From NCBI GenBank assembly GCA_024734555.1, contig JANPWX010000215.1, positions 2,932,072 to 2,996,071 on the forward strand: DNA of 64,000 nucleotides, in the 5' to 3' direction. Under the pieces are notes generated by a model. That model was not told the DNA's origin and ran no database searches. It saw only the letters and a list, made by a program, of their open reading frames with translations. Below, piece after piece: positions 1 to 12,400 of this stretch. This stretch comes from Trochalopteron elliotii. Lineage: Eukaryota; Chordata; Aves; Passeriformes; Leiothrichidae. The translations under genes and the position numbers were made by a program. Positions within the stretch are counted from its first letter, which is position 1. The number at the start of each line of letters is the position of its first letter.

Positions 1-259
1 GCATGTTCCCTTCCCAAACTTAAGTAAAAAGCAAATCCACCCTTTTCTCCTTTTACACAGAATAACGTTTAGGTTCCAACCCTCCCCTTTCAAATAAAGT
101 GCGCTGTCCATGGCAGACCATAGGAGTAATGCAACAGGAAAAGCCCCTTTTAGTGTACTATTTAAAAAAACAAACTGAAGTCGATTCAGCTTTCCTCTGG
201 GTCTTGGGAAAGAGGAGAAGCTTAAGGGAGGGGGAAACACCCCGTCAGTGTCACTGTTG
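1..259 (-). other. ETV1: ETV1 3'UTR, 5' part only
   Basis: Sequence directly downstream of the TAA stop on the minus strand. No minus-strand AATAAA or close variant was seen, so the transcript probably continues past the window edge. The AATAAA at 93-98 is on the plus strand and cannot serve this gene. Confidence 0.8.
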
Positions 260-481
260 TTAATAGACATAGCCTTCATTATAGGGGTGGGTGTTGCAGC
301 AGCCTCCGTCCTGCATGTAGACCATGCTCTCATCAAAGTGGGACAGAGGCACAGTGTCCTCCTCATTGATGTGGCGCTCCATGTCAGTCTTCAGTAAGGG
401 GCGCTGGTTGTCAGGAAAAGCCATGGAGAAAAGCGCTTCGGGGTCACAAACAAACTTGTAGACGTATCTTTCTCCAGCCAC
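260..481 (-). CDS. ETV1: ETV1 exon 13: end of ETS domain, C-terminal tail and stop
   Basis: The coding part starts at 481 after a TGTCCTAAG acceptor and stops with TAA at 260-262: 73 residues plus stop. It begins [20 protein letters not shown], the last strand and helix of the ETS domain, then the C-terminal activation and autoinhibition tail [20 protein letters not shown], and ends with a Cys/Tyr-rich [15 protein letters not shown]. The reading begins with GTG (Val) as an internal codon and is not a start. Confidence 0.97.
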   Translation of the reverse strand: MAGERYVYKFVCDPEALFSMAFPDNQRPLLKTDMERHINEEDTVPLSHFDESMVYMQDGGCCNTHPYNEGYVY

Positions 482-3400
482 CTTAGGACAACAGAAGGAG
501 AAAAAAAAAGCGCAGCATAAGGCCTCATGTTTTGCAGCTCCAAATTCAACAATTTTGTAAAGAACTCACCTTTGTTACACAATTAATAATGTGACAGCAG
601 AACTGGTAAGGCAAAGACCTAGCAAAGACAAGTGGGACCTGCCAAAGCAGACTGTAGGAAGCTCTTGATTTTGCCACATGTGACATCCTGTTGGAAGATG
701 AACTAAGTATTCTACTTCTAAACATTTGTTTGCAATCGTTTCCTATATTTAACCACAAATGGAACTGTTCTTATTGGAAAATGTAAATAAATTGCCACTA
801 CGGTGGCAAAATGAAATTACACACTCTGTGTGCAAAGTGGAAAAAAAAAATCACATTGCACGACAGAGATCTGGATTTCACTTTACACAGATTGATTCAT
901 ACTTACGTATAAAAGCACTTTAGTTACAGTGCATGCTGATTGTACAGGGACAGCGTAAGCAAATACGCAGGCTAATATGTACTTAGCAATTGCTCATGCA
1001 AAGCTGGGACATTTGGATTTGCTTATGGAGGGGCAATTTGTCCAAAGATCCTAAAGTTCTCCCTTAATCAGAAACAGCCTTAAATGTCTATGCTTTAATT
1101 TCCTCAAAGCTAGAGAATGATAAAAACAACACAGAATTGCTGTCTTATTACAAAAAACAAACAGAAGTCCATATAGTGTATTTTCAAGTACCTTCTTTAA
1201 AAAATTGTGCTTAAAAATATGCATTAGATTGCATGTTCACAATTTATCCAAATAATTGTAAAATAAAAAGACATATTGTCTGCTTCTTGCAACTCTAGCT
1301 ACCATAGCAATGAAGTGAGTTAGTGAAAATGAAAAAAGTGCTGCAAACTTAACAACTCTCTTCTTATGGGTGCAAAATAGTTTTAAGCACCTCCTTAAAC
1401 TTTCAGCTTATTTATTCTACAAATAGTATTTGGTTGGGACTGTAAGTGCAGCAGAATTTTTAAAATCAAATTAAAGTCAGCAAGTTTGATAGACTAGAGG
1501 CTGATTCAGAAATCAGGCTTTTGCACAACCTGCTAACATTGTTGACTTAAAAAATAAAAGAGGGAAAACATGCATACAAACTTCGCTGTAAAGAAACCTG
1601 CTATGCATCTACAACCCCCATTAGTTTTTAACATACACGAACTGGCCAGATAGAGTGATCCCAGGACAAATCTGAAACATTACTATGTCAGAAAAATACG
1701 CATACAAGCGTATTTAAAAACGTGTGTTAAACAGCATTCTTGCAGATAATAAAGTAGTAGGTCAGGATGTAGCAGGCTAGCTGTCAAAAGTACTTGTAAA
1801 CTTTCCATGTTAAATGTATCTGTGGGTTGGGGCAGCATTATCAGCCTTCTGGTATTTCTATCTCCACCTTTTCAACTTGCTTTACTCTGCTACTTCTTTT
1901 TTCGCCTCTGCTGCCTTTGAAGTGTGCTGGCAGCACAGCTGCCTATGCTGCTGAGCTGTAACCTGCAACAAGGAACTCCTCTGCCTGAAGCACCAGTCAG
2001 CAAAACCAAGCGCTTCTGCTTCTCCCTGATTAGACCCAGTTTCCAATGCACTTTACAAAGACTCAGTGCACACTTATGTCACATGCAAAAATGAATGAGG
2101 GGCTGAGCCAGTGAAGAGCTGTAAGTCAATACTAGCCCGGATTGTCATCCAGGTTGACTACTGGTAGTGAAAAAGGAGCACACTACAACAATCCCATAAT
2201 CTAAGAAAGAGAACTTGTAAGACTTCACAAAACCTACTGGAAAAGTTGCCCAGTAACTTGAGCTGAGAGGGCTGTTTCCATTAATGGAATTGGCATATGA
2301 CAAGTTTAAACATGTTCATCATCACTGGTCACAAGACCAATGTGAAAAGACATGCAATAAGTTTTGCAGTCCAAGGTGTTTATTATAATCTTTGATCACA
2401 CCTGGCAGTTTTGTAGATACAGCAGACTGCTCTCTCCTATTCATTTCTCTGTCAATCTACATGGTACTACACAGGAAGATTTAAAAATCAGCAAGCCACA
2501 GTAGGAGGATGGATTGAATACTGTCAGCAAGATTAGCCCGTAATATATAAATTATTGTTAAATATTTCTCCTAATTCAGTCTATTATAAATATTGAATTC
2601 CACTCAAAATTAGTATTACTACAATACTATTGGTAAAAATATTAAACTACTTGGTATGTTAATAGGCATAATTATTCTCTCCTATCTTGCATTTACTAAA
2701 GCACCCAAGCACTGGGCAGCTAATTTAGATGTGCAAAACATTAATCATACTGTACTCTACCGTTTGCCTTTCCCAGCTGCCAGGAAGCTCTTTTGGATAT
2801 TTTTGAATGTTACTTCTTTCTTTATAATCATGAAATGCACTGTGTGAACTAAAACCACAAGAATTTTTTACATAGAAAAACAATATCGTAATGCATATTG
2901 CTGGACCTAGTAGGTCCAAAAGCTTAGTATTTGCCTAAACAGATGAAAAAACTACCTAAGCCATGCAATTACAAGTACTCCTTGGAAACTCACCTATGGA
3001 TTAACATGCAAGACTGGTGAAATGTAATACAAAATTAGCTACTCACCTTTTGCATTATTCCCTTTTCATAATAATAGCGAAGCGATCGGCTAAGTTTATC
3101 ATAGTTCATAGCTGGCCTGTTTTTCTGAATCCCCCAGCGACGTGCCACCTGCCACAAAAATGGATTAGCAATGATTTGTTAAATGCATTTAACAAGCAGA
3201 TCTTATCATCAGATACTTTATTTGGGGATGCAGGAGGGAAAACCCTGCAGGTGCAACAAATAGGAAAAGCTGGCCATGACCTGAACTTCCCATGTACTAC
3301 TGTGAACTTTAATTGGGTGTAAGTCATCATTAAACTTGAAACAGACTCACTGGAAAATGTGGTGGAAGGTTAGGGTTTTTCTTTGCTTTTTAATAAAGAA

Positions 3401-6400
3401 AACAAATGAAAAATTAAAGCCATACAAAGAGATGACAGACAAAAAATATTTAGCAAGTTCCACCAGAAAACTTTCACAAAACCTTTTTTCAGTTTGATAC
3501 TATGGATAATTGTACTGTGCCTGTCTTTTCCTTGCTGTCTGAAAAAAGAGTAAGTTATTTTAAACACACATGCACACATACTTAGTTCATGAACTAAGTA
3601 AGCAGTGTTGCGATTATTAGGAGATACAAGTCAAAAGACAACTCCCAGTCTTAAACATTACTTCAGCAAAAAAAAATGAATTTATCTGAGGAGGCAGAAT
3701 AATCACTTGGAAGAACTATATGGTGGTATGAAGAATGGAACAGAAATTTCATAGTTTCAGTTGTACAATTTTGCTTAAAATAACAATAAAAAGTGAATTA
3801 CAAGTAACTCATGAAACTATTCCATAGAGGACAATATGCCTTCTGCTCTGACTTACGTTTTCTACTTGACTTTATGCTTCCTGTTTTATTGCTAAAGATA
3901 GTTTTGGACAAAGCAACCCTTTGTTTAAACAGTTTAACTTCTTATTCCTTGCCTGAAACTTAATCAGCTATTGGTGACATTTCAATTACTATCTGTAAAA
4001 ATGACTACAGTATCACCAGAGGGAAAAAAAGACAGAGCTGATGAACTCTTTAAAGTGCATTTTATAAAAAAGATTGAGAGGTGCATATGCATACACTCTG
4101 AAAAAAGGACAGAGTAGCCAAGTAGCTTCTCTGCAGACTGCTCTACGAAACTCCCCATAGGCGTCTGGAGCTTTTTGATGCAAGCCATGACAATATGCAG
4201 CACTGAGCAAAATCCATTATTTCAGTGTCCACGTGGGCAATATTTTTCTAAAATTTCTTTTGAAAGCGTTATTTCCTTTCAGTGGTGCAGTTTTTCAGGC
4301 TTATGTAAATTATCACGGCTCTGCTAACTTCAGCTACATTTTAGCTGTACTGAAACACACCTCCAATCATGTAAATTTATTCCAGCTGCAGATTTGGCCT
4401 AGATGTCTAACTTTGATTCACCTATTCATTTTTGTAACACATGACCACATCACTCCTTTTTTTATTCCTTCCAAGGTTTTTTTTTCTGTGTTAACCTGAG
4501 TCCTGAAAGTCCCCAACATAACAGGCTTGCAAAATAAATAAATACACAGCAAAGACAAACAACAAATAATGGTGAAGAATATGTTACATTGTGTGGTATT
4601 TTGACACTCCTAAACAAGCAATCAAGTGCAGTTCCCATCCCTGAACTGTACAGCATTTACCTAGTCCTGCTCTGTGGAAGGGATTCAGGCTTCTACCTTC
4701 CTGCTGAAGGTTGCTGTCCCTGTGACAAGCCTGCATAAATGGACCTATGCCCAATTCTCAGGCTCCCTAGTTCACAGTTACTTTCTGAATGAACAATGGC
4801 ACTCTAGGAGCTGATACATATTCATTTTTGTTGTCACTTTCTACAAGGGCATAAAGTTCCAGTAAGGAATGGATGGAAAGGTCATGTCACCGACATCCTA
4901 ACCTGCCACAGCAGAACCAACAAGCTCTTTGATTTCCCTTCAATTTACACTTGGCAACCAGGAGAATTGTGCAACTTCCCACAGACTATTCTTATTTTAA
5001 TTGACTGTTTCTGCCAGATTCATGACATTCATATGAAAACAACTTAGATTCCTTTGTACTCCTAGGAACACACGGAGTGAGGCAAGCTTCAAGCCTTCTC
5101 CAGATCTTGGATGCAATGCTGCTCAAAAACACAAGGCAACTTCTGCATAGCCAGACATGCAGATAATCTGTTTTAAGTTAAATTAGAATATCCAGTTCTT
5201 CAGAGAATTACACAATAAGGAACGCTTAGGAGTTTGTTACTTTCCTTTCCTTAGCTAATAAAATCTATAAAGTTTTTGCACCATCTGCTGGAAACCATTT
5301 CTCAATAAAACTCTTCAATCTTGAAAAAAAAGGACATACCTTAAAGACAAGACAAAACTAAAAAAGTAAAAAATATGACATTAGGGTAGAGGGGAAAATC
5401 AGGCACATCATTCACCAAAACCAAACAAAAGACTTCCCAAAGATTTCGCTCTGTTCCAGCACAGGTTACACAACTAAGGAATCCATGTAGCCTGCTAAAG
5501 GCTGCAGACTTGCCAGCAAAGTTTTAGTATCATATTGACTATGACTGTTCTGAGTTCAAATCCTCAGATATAGAATGCCAGGATCTGCTGTGGTGACTAT
5601 CACTAGAGCAGGGAATGCTCAGACTAATGACAGCCAGCACTGGGGTCCTTTTAGCAACCTGCTCCTCAGCCAGACCACGTCAGGAAGGAAACGGACATCA
5701 GTCCTGAAACCATCCCCAGCTAGTCCAGCATCTCCACAGAGCTGTTAGCAGACAATATAAGTAACATGCAAGAAAGCTTTCAGACTGCTAATGCCAGAAG
5801 ATGGATGACAAACAGCAGAAATAGCTGGTGGAATGCAGAAGCAGCTATACACCCCCGAGCCTTCCCACTCAGCTCTAACTAGGAGGGGATCCTGCCAGAA
5901 AATTTGCTGTGGTCTCCTCTATTAGAAAACCCTATTCAAGCGGCAAAAAAGTACAGAAGAATGATACTGCCTTTTAACAACCCTAATTAAATCCTCGCCA
6001 TCAATTTTACAACAAAATTCACATACACCTGATCTTCCAACAGTTTCCATGATAGTTTAGAATGCAGGCTAGGTTACATAACATTACCTAGTCCAAAACA
6101 GTTAACATAATAAAACATTCAATTTATTCCTGTTTATCACACAAGTGAACTAAGCCACGCTTCAGCAAATGTTCATGAATATAAGTAATATTATCTACCC
6201 CATGAGTCTTTCATGGTTCAGAAGAGCCATGCATGTGCATGAGCATTTGCAAGCCTAGGATCTAAGCCTGTACTAAACAATCTAATGATTCAATCTAATG
6301 AATCTAATATTTGGTGTTGAAAGACTAGTAAGGGACAAGTTTTCAAACGATTTTGGAATACAGCTCCATCCATAAAGTGATTCTGAAAAATGTGGATCCC

Positions 6401-9400
6401 ACAATTAATGCAAACTATTTGCTAACTCTAGTACTTGCAACATTTTTATTATTTGGTGGGACTAAGAGTCAAATCTATGCTTAACCACACCTCTGTCCTA
6501 ATTGAAGCACTTCCCTTGCCAGTCCTTCCTTTCACCTTTCTAAAGCACCACTGAAGCGAGTTACTGAAGGAAAATAAGGCCTAAGTCCAAAGGAGCAGAG
6601 TTAAATTTGCAGGATGGGGCAGTGGAAGTGAGGGCATGCTGTGTAACTCACCTCCTCAGGCTCAATCAGCTTGAACTCCATGCCTCGGCCAGTCCATGCT
6701 ATGAAGTGAGAGTTGGACGGGTCGTCAAGCAGAGCTACCAAGAACTGCCACAGCTGGAGCGAGCCTCGCCGCTGGTACGTGGGTCCTTCACGATACATGC
6801 CTGGCTCCTGTTTGACATCACCTGCACACAGCAAAAAAACAGTGTTACAGGAGCAATGCCCTTGCCCGAAACACCATTGCTTGCTTCGTCAGATAAGCAA
6901 TCTGGCAAAGCAATCATCAGGGGTGACAAAACAGAGGGAAGAATCAGCCACCCCCAAATGCAACATTCCCCTGTTTGCTGGGGACTTACAATAACATATT
7001 AATATACTAAAAAGCACTTAAATTCATTCATGATTTATGGAACTCTCACTAAGCCTCTCCCCGTGTAGTTTCAATAAATGCAAATCTCTTGCAAACCATT
7101 TTGTAATATCCTCTCTCTGAAAGAACATAAACTATTTTTGAAGCAACTCTGATATGTGAAGAACTATGTTTGTGTACTATACTTTGCACAGGCCCCAGTT
7201 TTGGTAAAGTAATGTAGGCTTCATAAAGCTGCAAAACCCTATTCAGTGAAAATTCTCTTGTATGCAAACGCTTCTAAGGAAAATTTGACAAAGTATTTGA
7301 CTTGGACTTAAACAGCATGTGCTTTATGTATAGGCATGTAAATCCTGCAAATACGCGAGTTCCTCTGTGGCATATTGGACTTGCATACGAACAAAAATTG
7401 CTTTTACTCATATCTACATATTAAATTAGTATTCCCTCTGAAAAGCAATAAGTTAATTTTTCTAAAATTTTGAGTCTAGAAAAACCTCTTTAAAAACATC
7501 AATAACATTCTATTGGCTGTTCCACAAATTGCCAATGAGAAAAACATCCTGCTACATCCATACTGTCTTTGTTGTTTTTAGATCATATTTATACTGAACA
7601 ACTCATGCAAACAAACAACAGCTGAAAGGTCTGATGCTGAAACAAACAGTATTTTTTTCTCCACACAAGGACTGAATCCTAGAAATACTGGTAAAATTCC
7701 TCATTTCAACTATTAGAACAGCAAAAGCCTCCAATAAACAGTGTGACCTGTTTAATAAGGAAAGTCAGGAATTTACATTTAACCACACCATTAGGATGCT
7801 CTGACAGTCATTACAGAATGGCTCTGTGTAGTGAAAGGCAGAATAATATTATTAAAAATGGAGCACTTCCTTTTGTAATCAGGAAAGAAAATTGACTCAA
7901 TAGCTGTGGAAAACAAATAAATCAACACAAGGCTTTTTGGTTTATGTGAGGTTCAAGTTCCAGTCCTGAAAGTCTTTCTTTTTCAAGGACAGTTTTTTTT
8001 CTTGTAATGATAGCTGAGCAATGTGCAAATAACGAGTGCAGTATTACACAGGCTCAAATTCTTTCCTTGTGCTGATCTTTGATTTCAGATGAAGCAGCTG
8101 AGAATCTACTTCTGAAACATCAAGACTAGTCCTGGGCTTATACAACTTTTGCTTTACTGGCTAGAGTATGATGACACATCTGCTATTTTTCCCTCAAAAC
8201 ATCATGCTGCAAGTATACACACACCTATTTGCATCATGAAATCAGTCTTCTAGAGTACAAGGTGTTCTCTCATTGGGCAGTCATAGAAGCTAGCAGCAGA
8301 CTGCTTGCTTTGCAGGCACAAAAATACTTCCCAACATTTATTTTTTTTACTGTATTTGTATTTCTTTTTCATTTTCATTCCCTCTCCTGTATAAAATCCA
8401 AATTAACCAAAAGGTTTTTCAAGGAAGACATAGGCAAATGCTACTGTTAACGAGTTTTAACTTCTTGTAGTACAGAGTCTGATCTCATTCCCATAAATGC
8501 ACATATAAATCTGACACTGGTACTCAGATCAGATCCACAATCATTTGTAGGGAACAAAAAAATACCTGACATGATATGCTTTAAATTTTTTTTTTTAAAA
8601 CCCAAACAAGCTGACATTACAAAGCCAGGGTATAAAGCAGACTTTCAATAAATCACTCCTGTGACTGTGTCACTGCAGTGACAGTGCAATACTGGATTGA
8701 GCAATCTTCAGTTCGGTCTAATAGTGTCTAAAATTCTTTATCTATTTCTTACCAACATAGAAATACATGTGATACTCTGAAGAATATGGAATTCTCTGGG
8801 TTACTTTAATTTCAGAGTCTCCAGATCTTCATCAAATACAAAAAATGCTGCTAAACATGAAATAGTTTTGTAACCCATAAGTTAGTCTCAGGACAAAACA
8901 AAATAAAGTAGGAGAAAAACACCAATTCTCCAGCCCTACTTTTAGCTGTGGTCAAAGATTTGTTCACAAGTGTATCAGGAAATATCTAATCTTTCCTGCT
9001 GAAATGAATAAGGCCGGACACCCTTGCACTAGCACAAAGGCTACACTAACAACACTACACTAGCATGCATATGGCCATTCTAGCAAATTTAAGTAATTGG
9101 TCTCTAAATGACTTCCCAAAGTTGCAGACTAACAGAGTCACTGGCAAGAAATACGGTGTCCATCTACTTTGCTTATAATGAAATAAATCTGAAATCAACT
9201 GAGTTACACCAGGAAACTGATTTTACGTCAGAGTAACTGAGGATAATTTGGACCATTCATTTTAATTGGCCTCAGGATTCCTCTTTAAAAAAATCTGCTG
9301 TAATCGGTAATGTTGTGAACAGAGCATTGATTTGTTATCAATCCCACTGAAAAATAAACCACTAGTACATTCAACCTAGTGCAAATACATTGGCACAAAC

Positions 9401-12400
9401 ATAAAACTGCCCCATATATTCCCTTCCCACTATTCATTACTTCATAGACAGCAATACAAGAGGTTTAATCCTCAGTAAAACCAAAGCTGCTGCTTTCTCC
9501 ACTGTTTTGTTAATTATAAGTACAGCTTTCATTAAATCTCAAACAAGAAGCAGTATGTGATCATCAGTGCAATGGAAATCCTCTTATTACTTCTCAACAG
9601 TACAGGAACTGAGCTCCTCTGGCACAAGTCTGGATGCAGCATCTTGCTCTGGCAAAAGTCAAATGACATCCTATTGAAGAGGAGACTTTGGTTTCAAGAG
9701 ACAAAGGTCAGCTTTGGTTGGGCGCACCACAAATGGTGTGTTAAGGAATCCTAAATTGGAATGTTACTGGGCTTTTTTTGATCAGAGAAAAGTCCCTCAT
9801 CTCTTTCTTTTTCATCTCCCTACACAGGAAAAAGAGAGATGTGTCATACATACCGTCAAACTTCTCTGGAACAACGCAAGTGTCATCATAAAACTGCCTA
9901 GGTCCCTTTTCATACATACAGCCTGTAAGTTAAAAAGAGAGAGGTCTTTATATAAAAGATGCATGGAGAAAAAAGAGATCACAGGCTTAATGCCAGAGGG
10001 AGCACTAAGTTATACAGGAATCAGATTAATATCCCACATCCTTTACCTACCGCCCAATCCCAACATTTTGGCCTAAGTACAAGGGTGTTTAATTAACATA
10101 AGCATTCCCAAAAGACTGTTAATCTCCACCTGCTAAAATGAAAAAGCACCCATTTTTCTCCATGATTTATTACAAAATGTTTTCTCATTTCCTGTTTGAA
10201 CTAGCATGGCTTTGACATTTAACCATTAGTTCCTGCAGGTCTTCTCCCTGCAAGACTAAAGAAGTACCACTCAGTATTTCCTCCTCACACCCATGTAAGT
10301 CACCCTCACACACTGCTTGATGTTCCTTCCAATTAAGATCATTTTGTAAAATTTTATTTTGCCATTAGAAGACACTCTCTATAACCCAGCAATCTTTCTA
10401 GCACACCCTTCTGTACACATTCCTACTATTTCCTATTATGCTCATGTTTTGCTTAACTAGAACTGTACTGCATATCAGTATCAGTCTCACTCAGTGAAAC
10501 AAAAGATCTCTCTCTCTCCTGCTGCCCTCTGACCCTCCTTTTGACTGCCTAATTATTACAGAAGACTTTTTGCCTTAAGGTTACAGTGCTCGGTTGGGCT
10601 GGTTTTCCACTGTGAAGCTGAGGAAGAGGCCCATCTCAAAATCCTTTTTTCCAATATATTGTTTCCCAGTTCCACAGGCCTGATCTACATACATGTACTA
10701 AAAAACATTTTGTTTAATGTGCCCAGATAACAAACGATTCAAACTGCTTTGTGTGACTGCCTTGTCCTGCCCGTTATTTACTGCTCTATCTTTGTGCCAT
10801 AAAGTTATCTATTAACTTTGTTCCATATCTTTACCGAAAATATTGAATAGCAACACTCCTGATATCAGTTCCTACAGAACTATAATCCATTCAGAGATGA
10901 TTGCTCGGTGACAGCCTCTTTTAGATCTGTCAGTTGGCCAGGTCTTAATGTATTTAATGTGTACATTATTGATATTGCTTTGTGCTAACTTCTTAATCAG
11001 AATGTAATGCAGAGGCAAACTGAATGCTATAAAATGTTTAACTACACAATACAAACATCTTTATCAATCAAACTTTTATTTTCAGCAAAGAACAGGATCA
11101 GATTTGACATGACCTTTATTCTGTAAAATTATGTTGATTGATTTCCAAATACAGAAAACAAATATTTAGCAAACACCACTGCTTTTTTTACGTCATTCAT
11201 GAACATTTTGCCGTCTCCAACTCCTTACAAGAGCATAACACAGCTAAGATGGGTTTTCCCCTATCTGTGCTGTGATTAAAAATCAAAATCTTTTGCCCTT
11301 ATCCCTCCAGTTTGTTTATTTTTTCCTGATGTCTCTCACCTCCCTTATCAAGCTTCTATACTTCATATAATTTCATATAACAAGACTTAGAAATTTCCGT
11401 CTCCTGTTTCACCTTCCTTGTTAAACACTACCTTTTTGCCTTTATTTCAACCCAGAAGCAGACAGAATTTTGGCCAGATGTGTTACCTTTCTGATTCTGT
11501 CTTTACACTAGTAAATGAAGTCTTTCTGGAAGACTTCAATTCACACATCTATCTGGATTCTCATCCATCTCAAAACCAGATTCCTCATGTTTCTGAAATT
11601 TGCCCACTGAAAGAAAAACAAATAAACCCCAAGCAAATGAGCAGAACATAATATATTGTTAAGATGGATAAACTAAAACAGGACAGTGGAGGCTATAACC
11701 TCTCTTTCAGTCATCTTAGTTCTGTTGGACTTTTATTTTTAGTACCTGTAAAGTGCTTTCACTCAGACTTATTAATTTGATAATTATGTAAGTTCTGTCC
11801 TACTGAAATCATTGGGAATTTTGGCACATCTCAATTTGGGCACAAAGTGCATCAAAACATTGCGAAAATAATAACAAAAGAAAAAGCCCAAAACCTTCAC
11901 TGAATTTAAAGTATAAAATGGATTACTTAACACAGTTAACTGAGCCTATCATGCTAACAGCCTGGAAAATATCACTTGAGCAGAATGGGTGAAACAGACA
12001 GATTTTTAAGTGTCTCTTCCTTTCAACTGCTAGAGGCCTTGAAAAGCAGAATGAGTTAAGTTCATAATATAATTGCTTCTATCCTGATCTACCCACGGCA
12101 ATAAAGACAACTACAAAAAATTCAGTGCATCAGAAACTCAACACTGAAAAGGGAAAGAAGGATGATGCAAGTCTTCCCAGCAGCAGAATTAAACCAGTGA
12201 ACCCCAAATACCCCCAGGCTTTTTAAATTTTTTACATTGCTCTGATACAAAAATGATACATAATAGAAAACTTAACTTCTGTTCTGTTTGGGTGAGCCAG
12301 GAAGCCTTCTTGCCTCATGTAAATGGAATGGCAGCTAGGCACTTCTGAAAGGAGAAGATGACAATGCAAGTCAAAAGACTGTCTGGAATTAGAAGTGTGC

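Noticed and set aside
93..98. AATAAA near the left end as ETV1 polyadenylation signal
   Set aside because: It is on the plus strand, whereas ETV1 is transcribed from the minus strand.
3017..3322. 101-codon plus-strand open frame
   Set aside because: Antisense shadow of ETV1 exon 12.
6607..7002. 131-codon plus-strand open frame
   Set aside because: It runs antisense across ETV1 exon 11 and is a shadow of that coding sequence.
9714..10076. 120-codon plus-strand open frame
   Set aside because: Antisense across ETV1 exon 10 and its flanks; no protein family resemblance.
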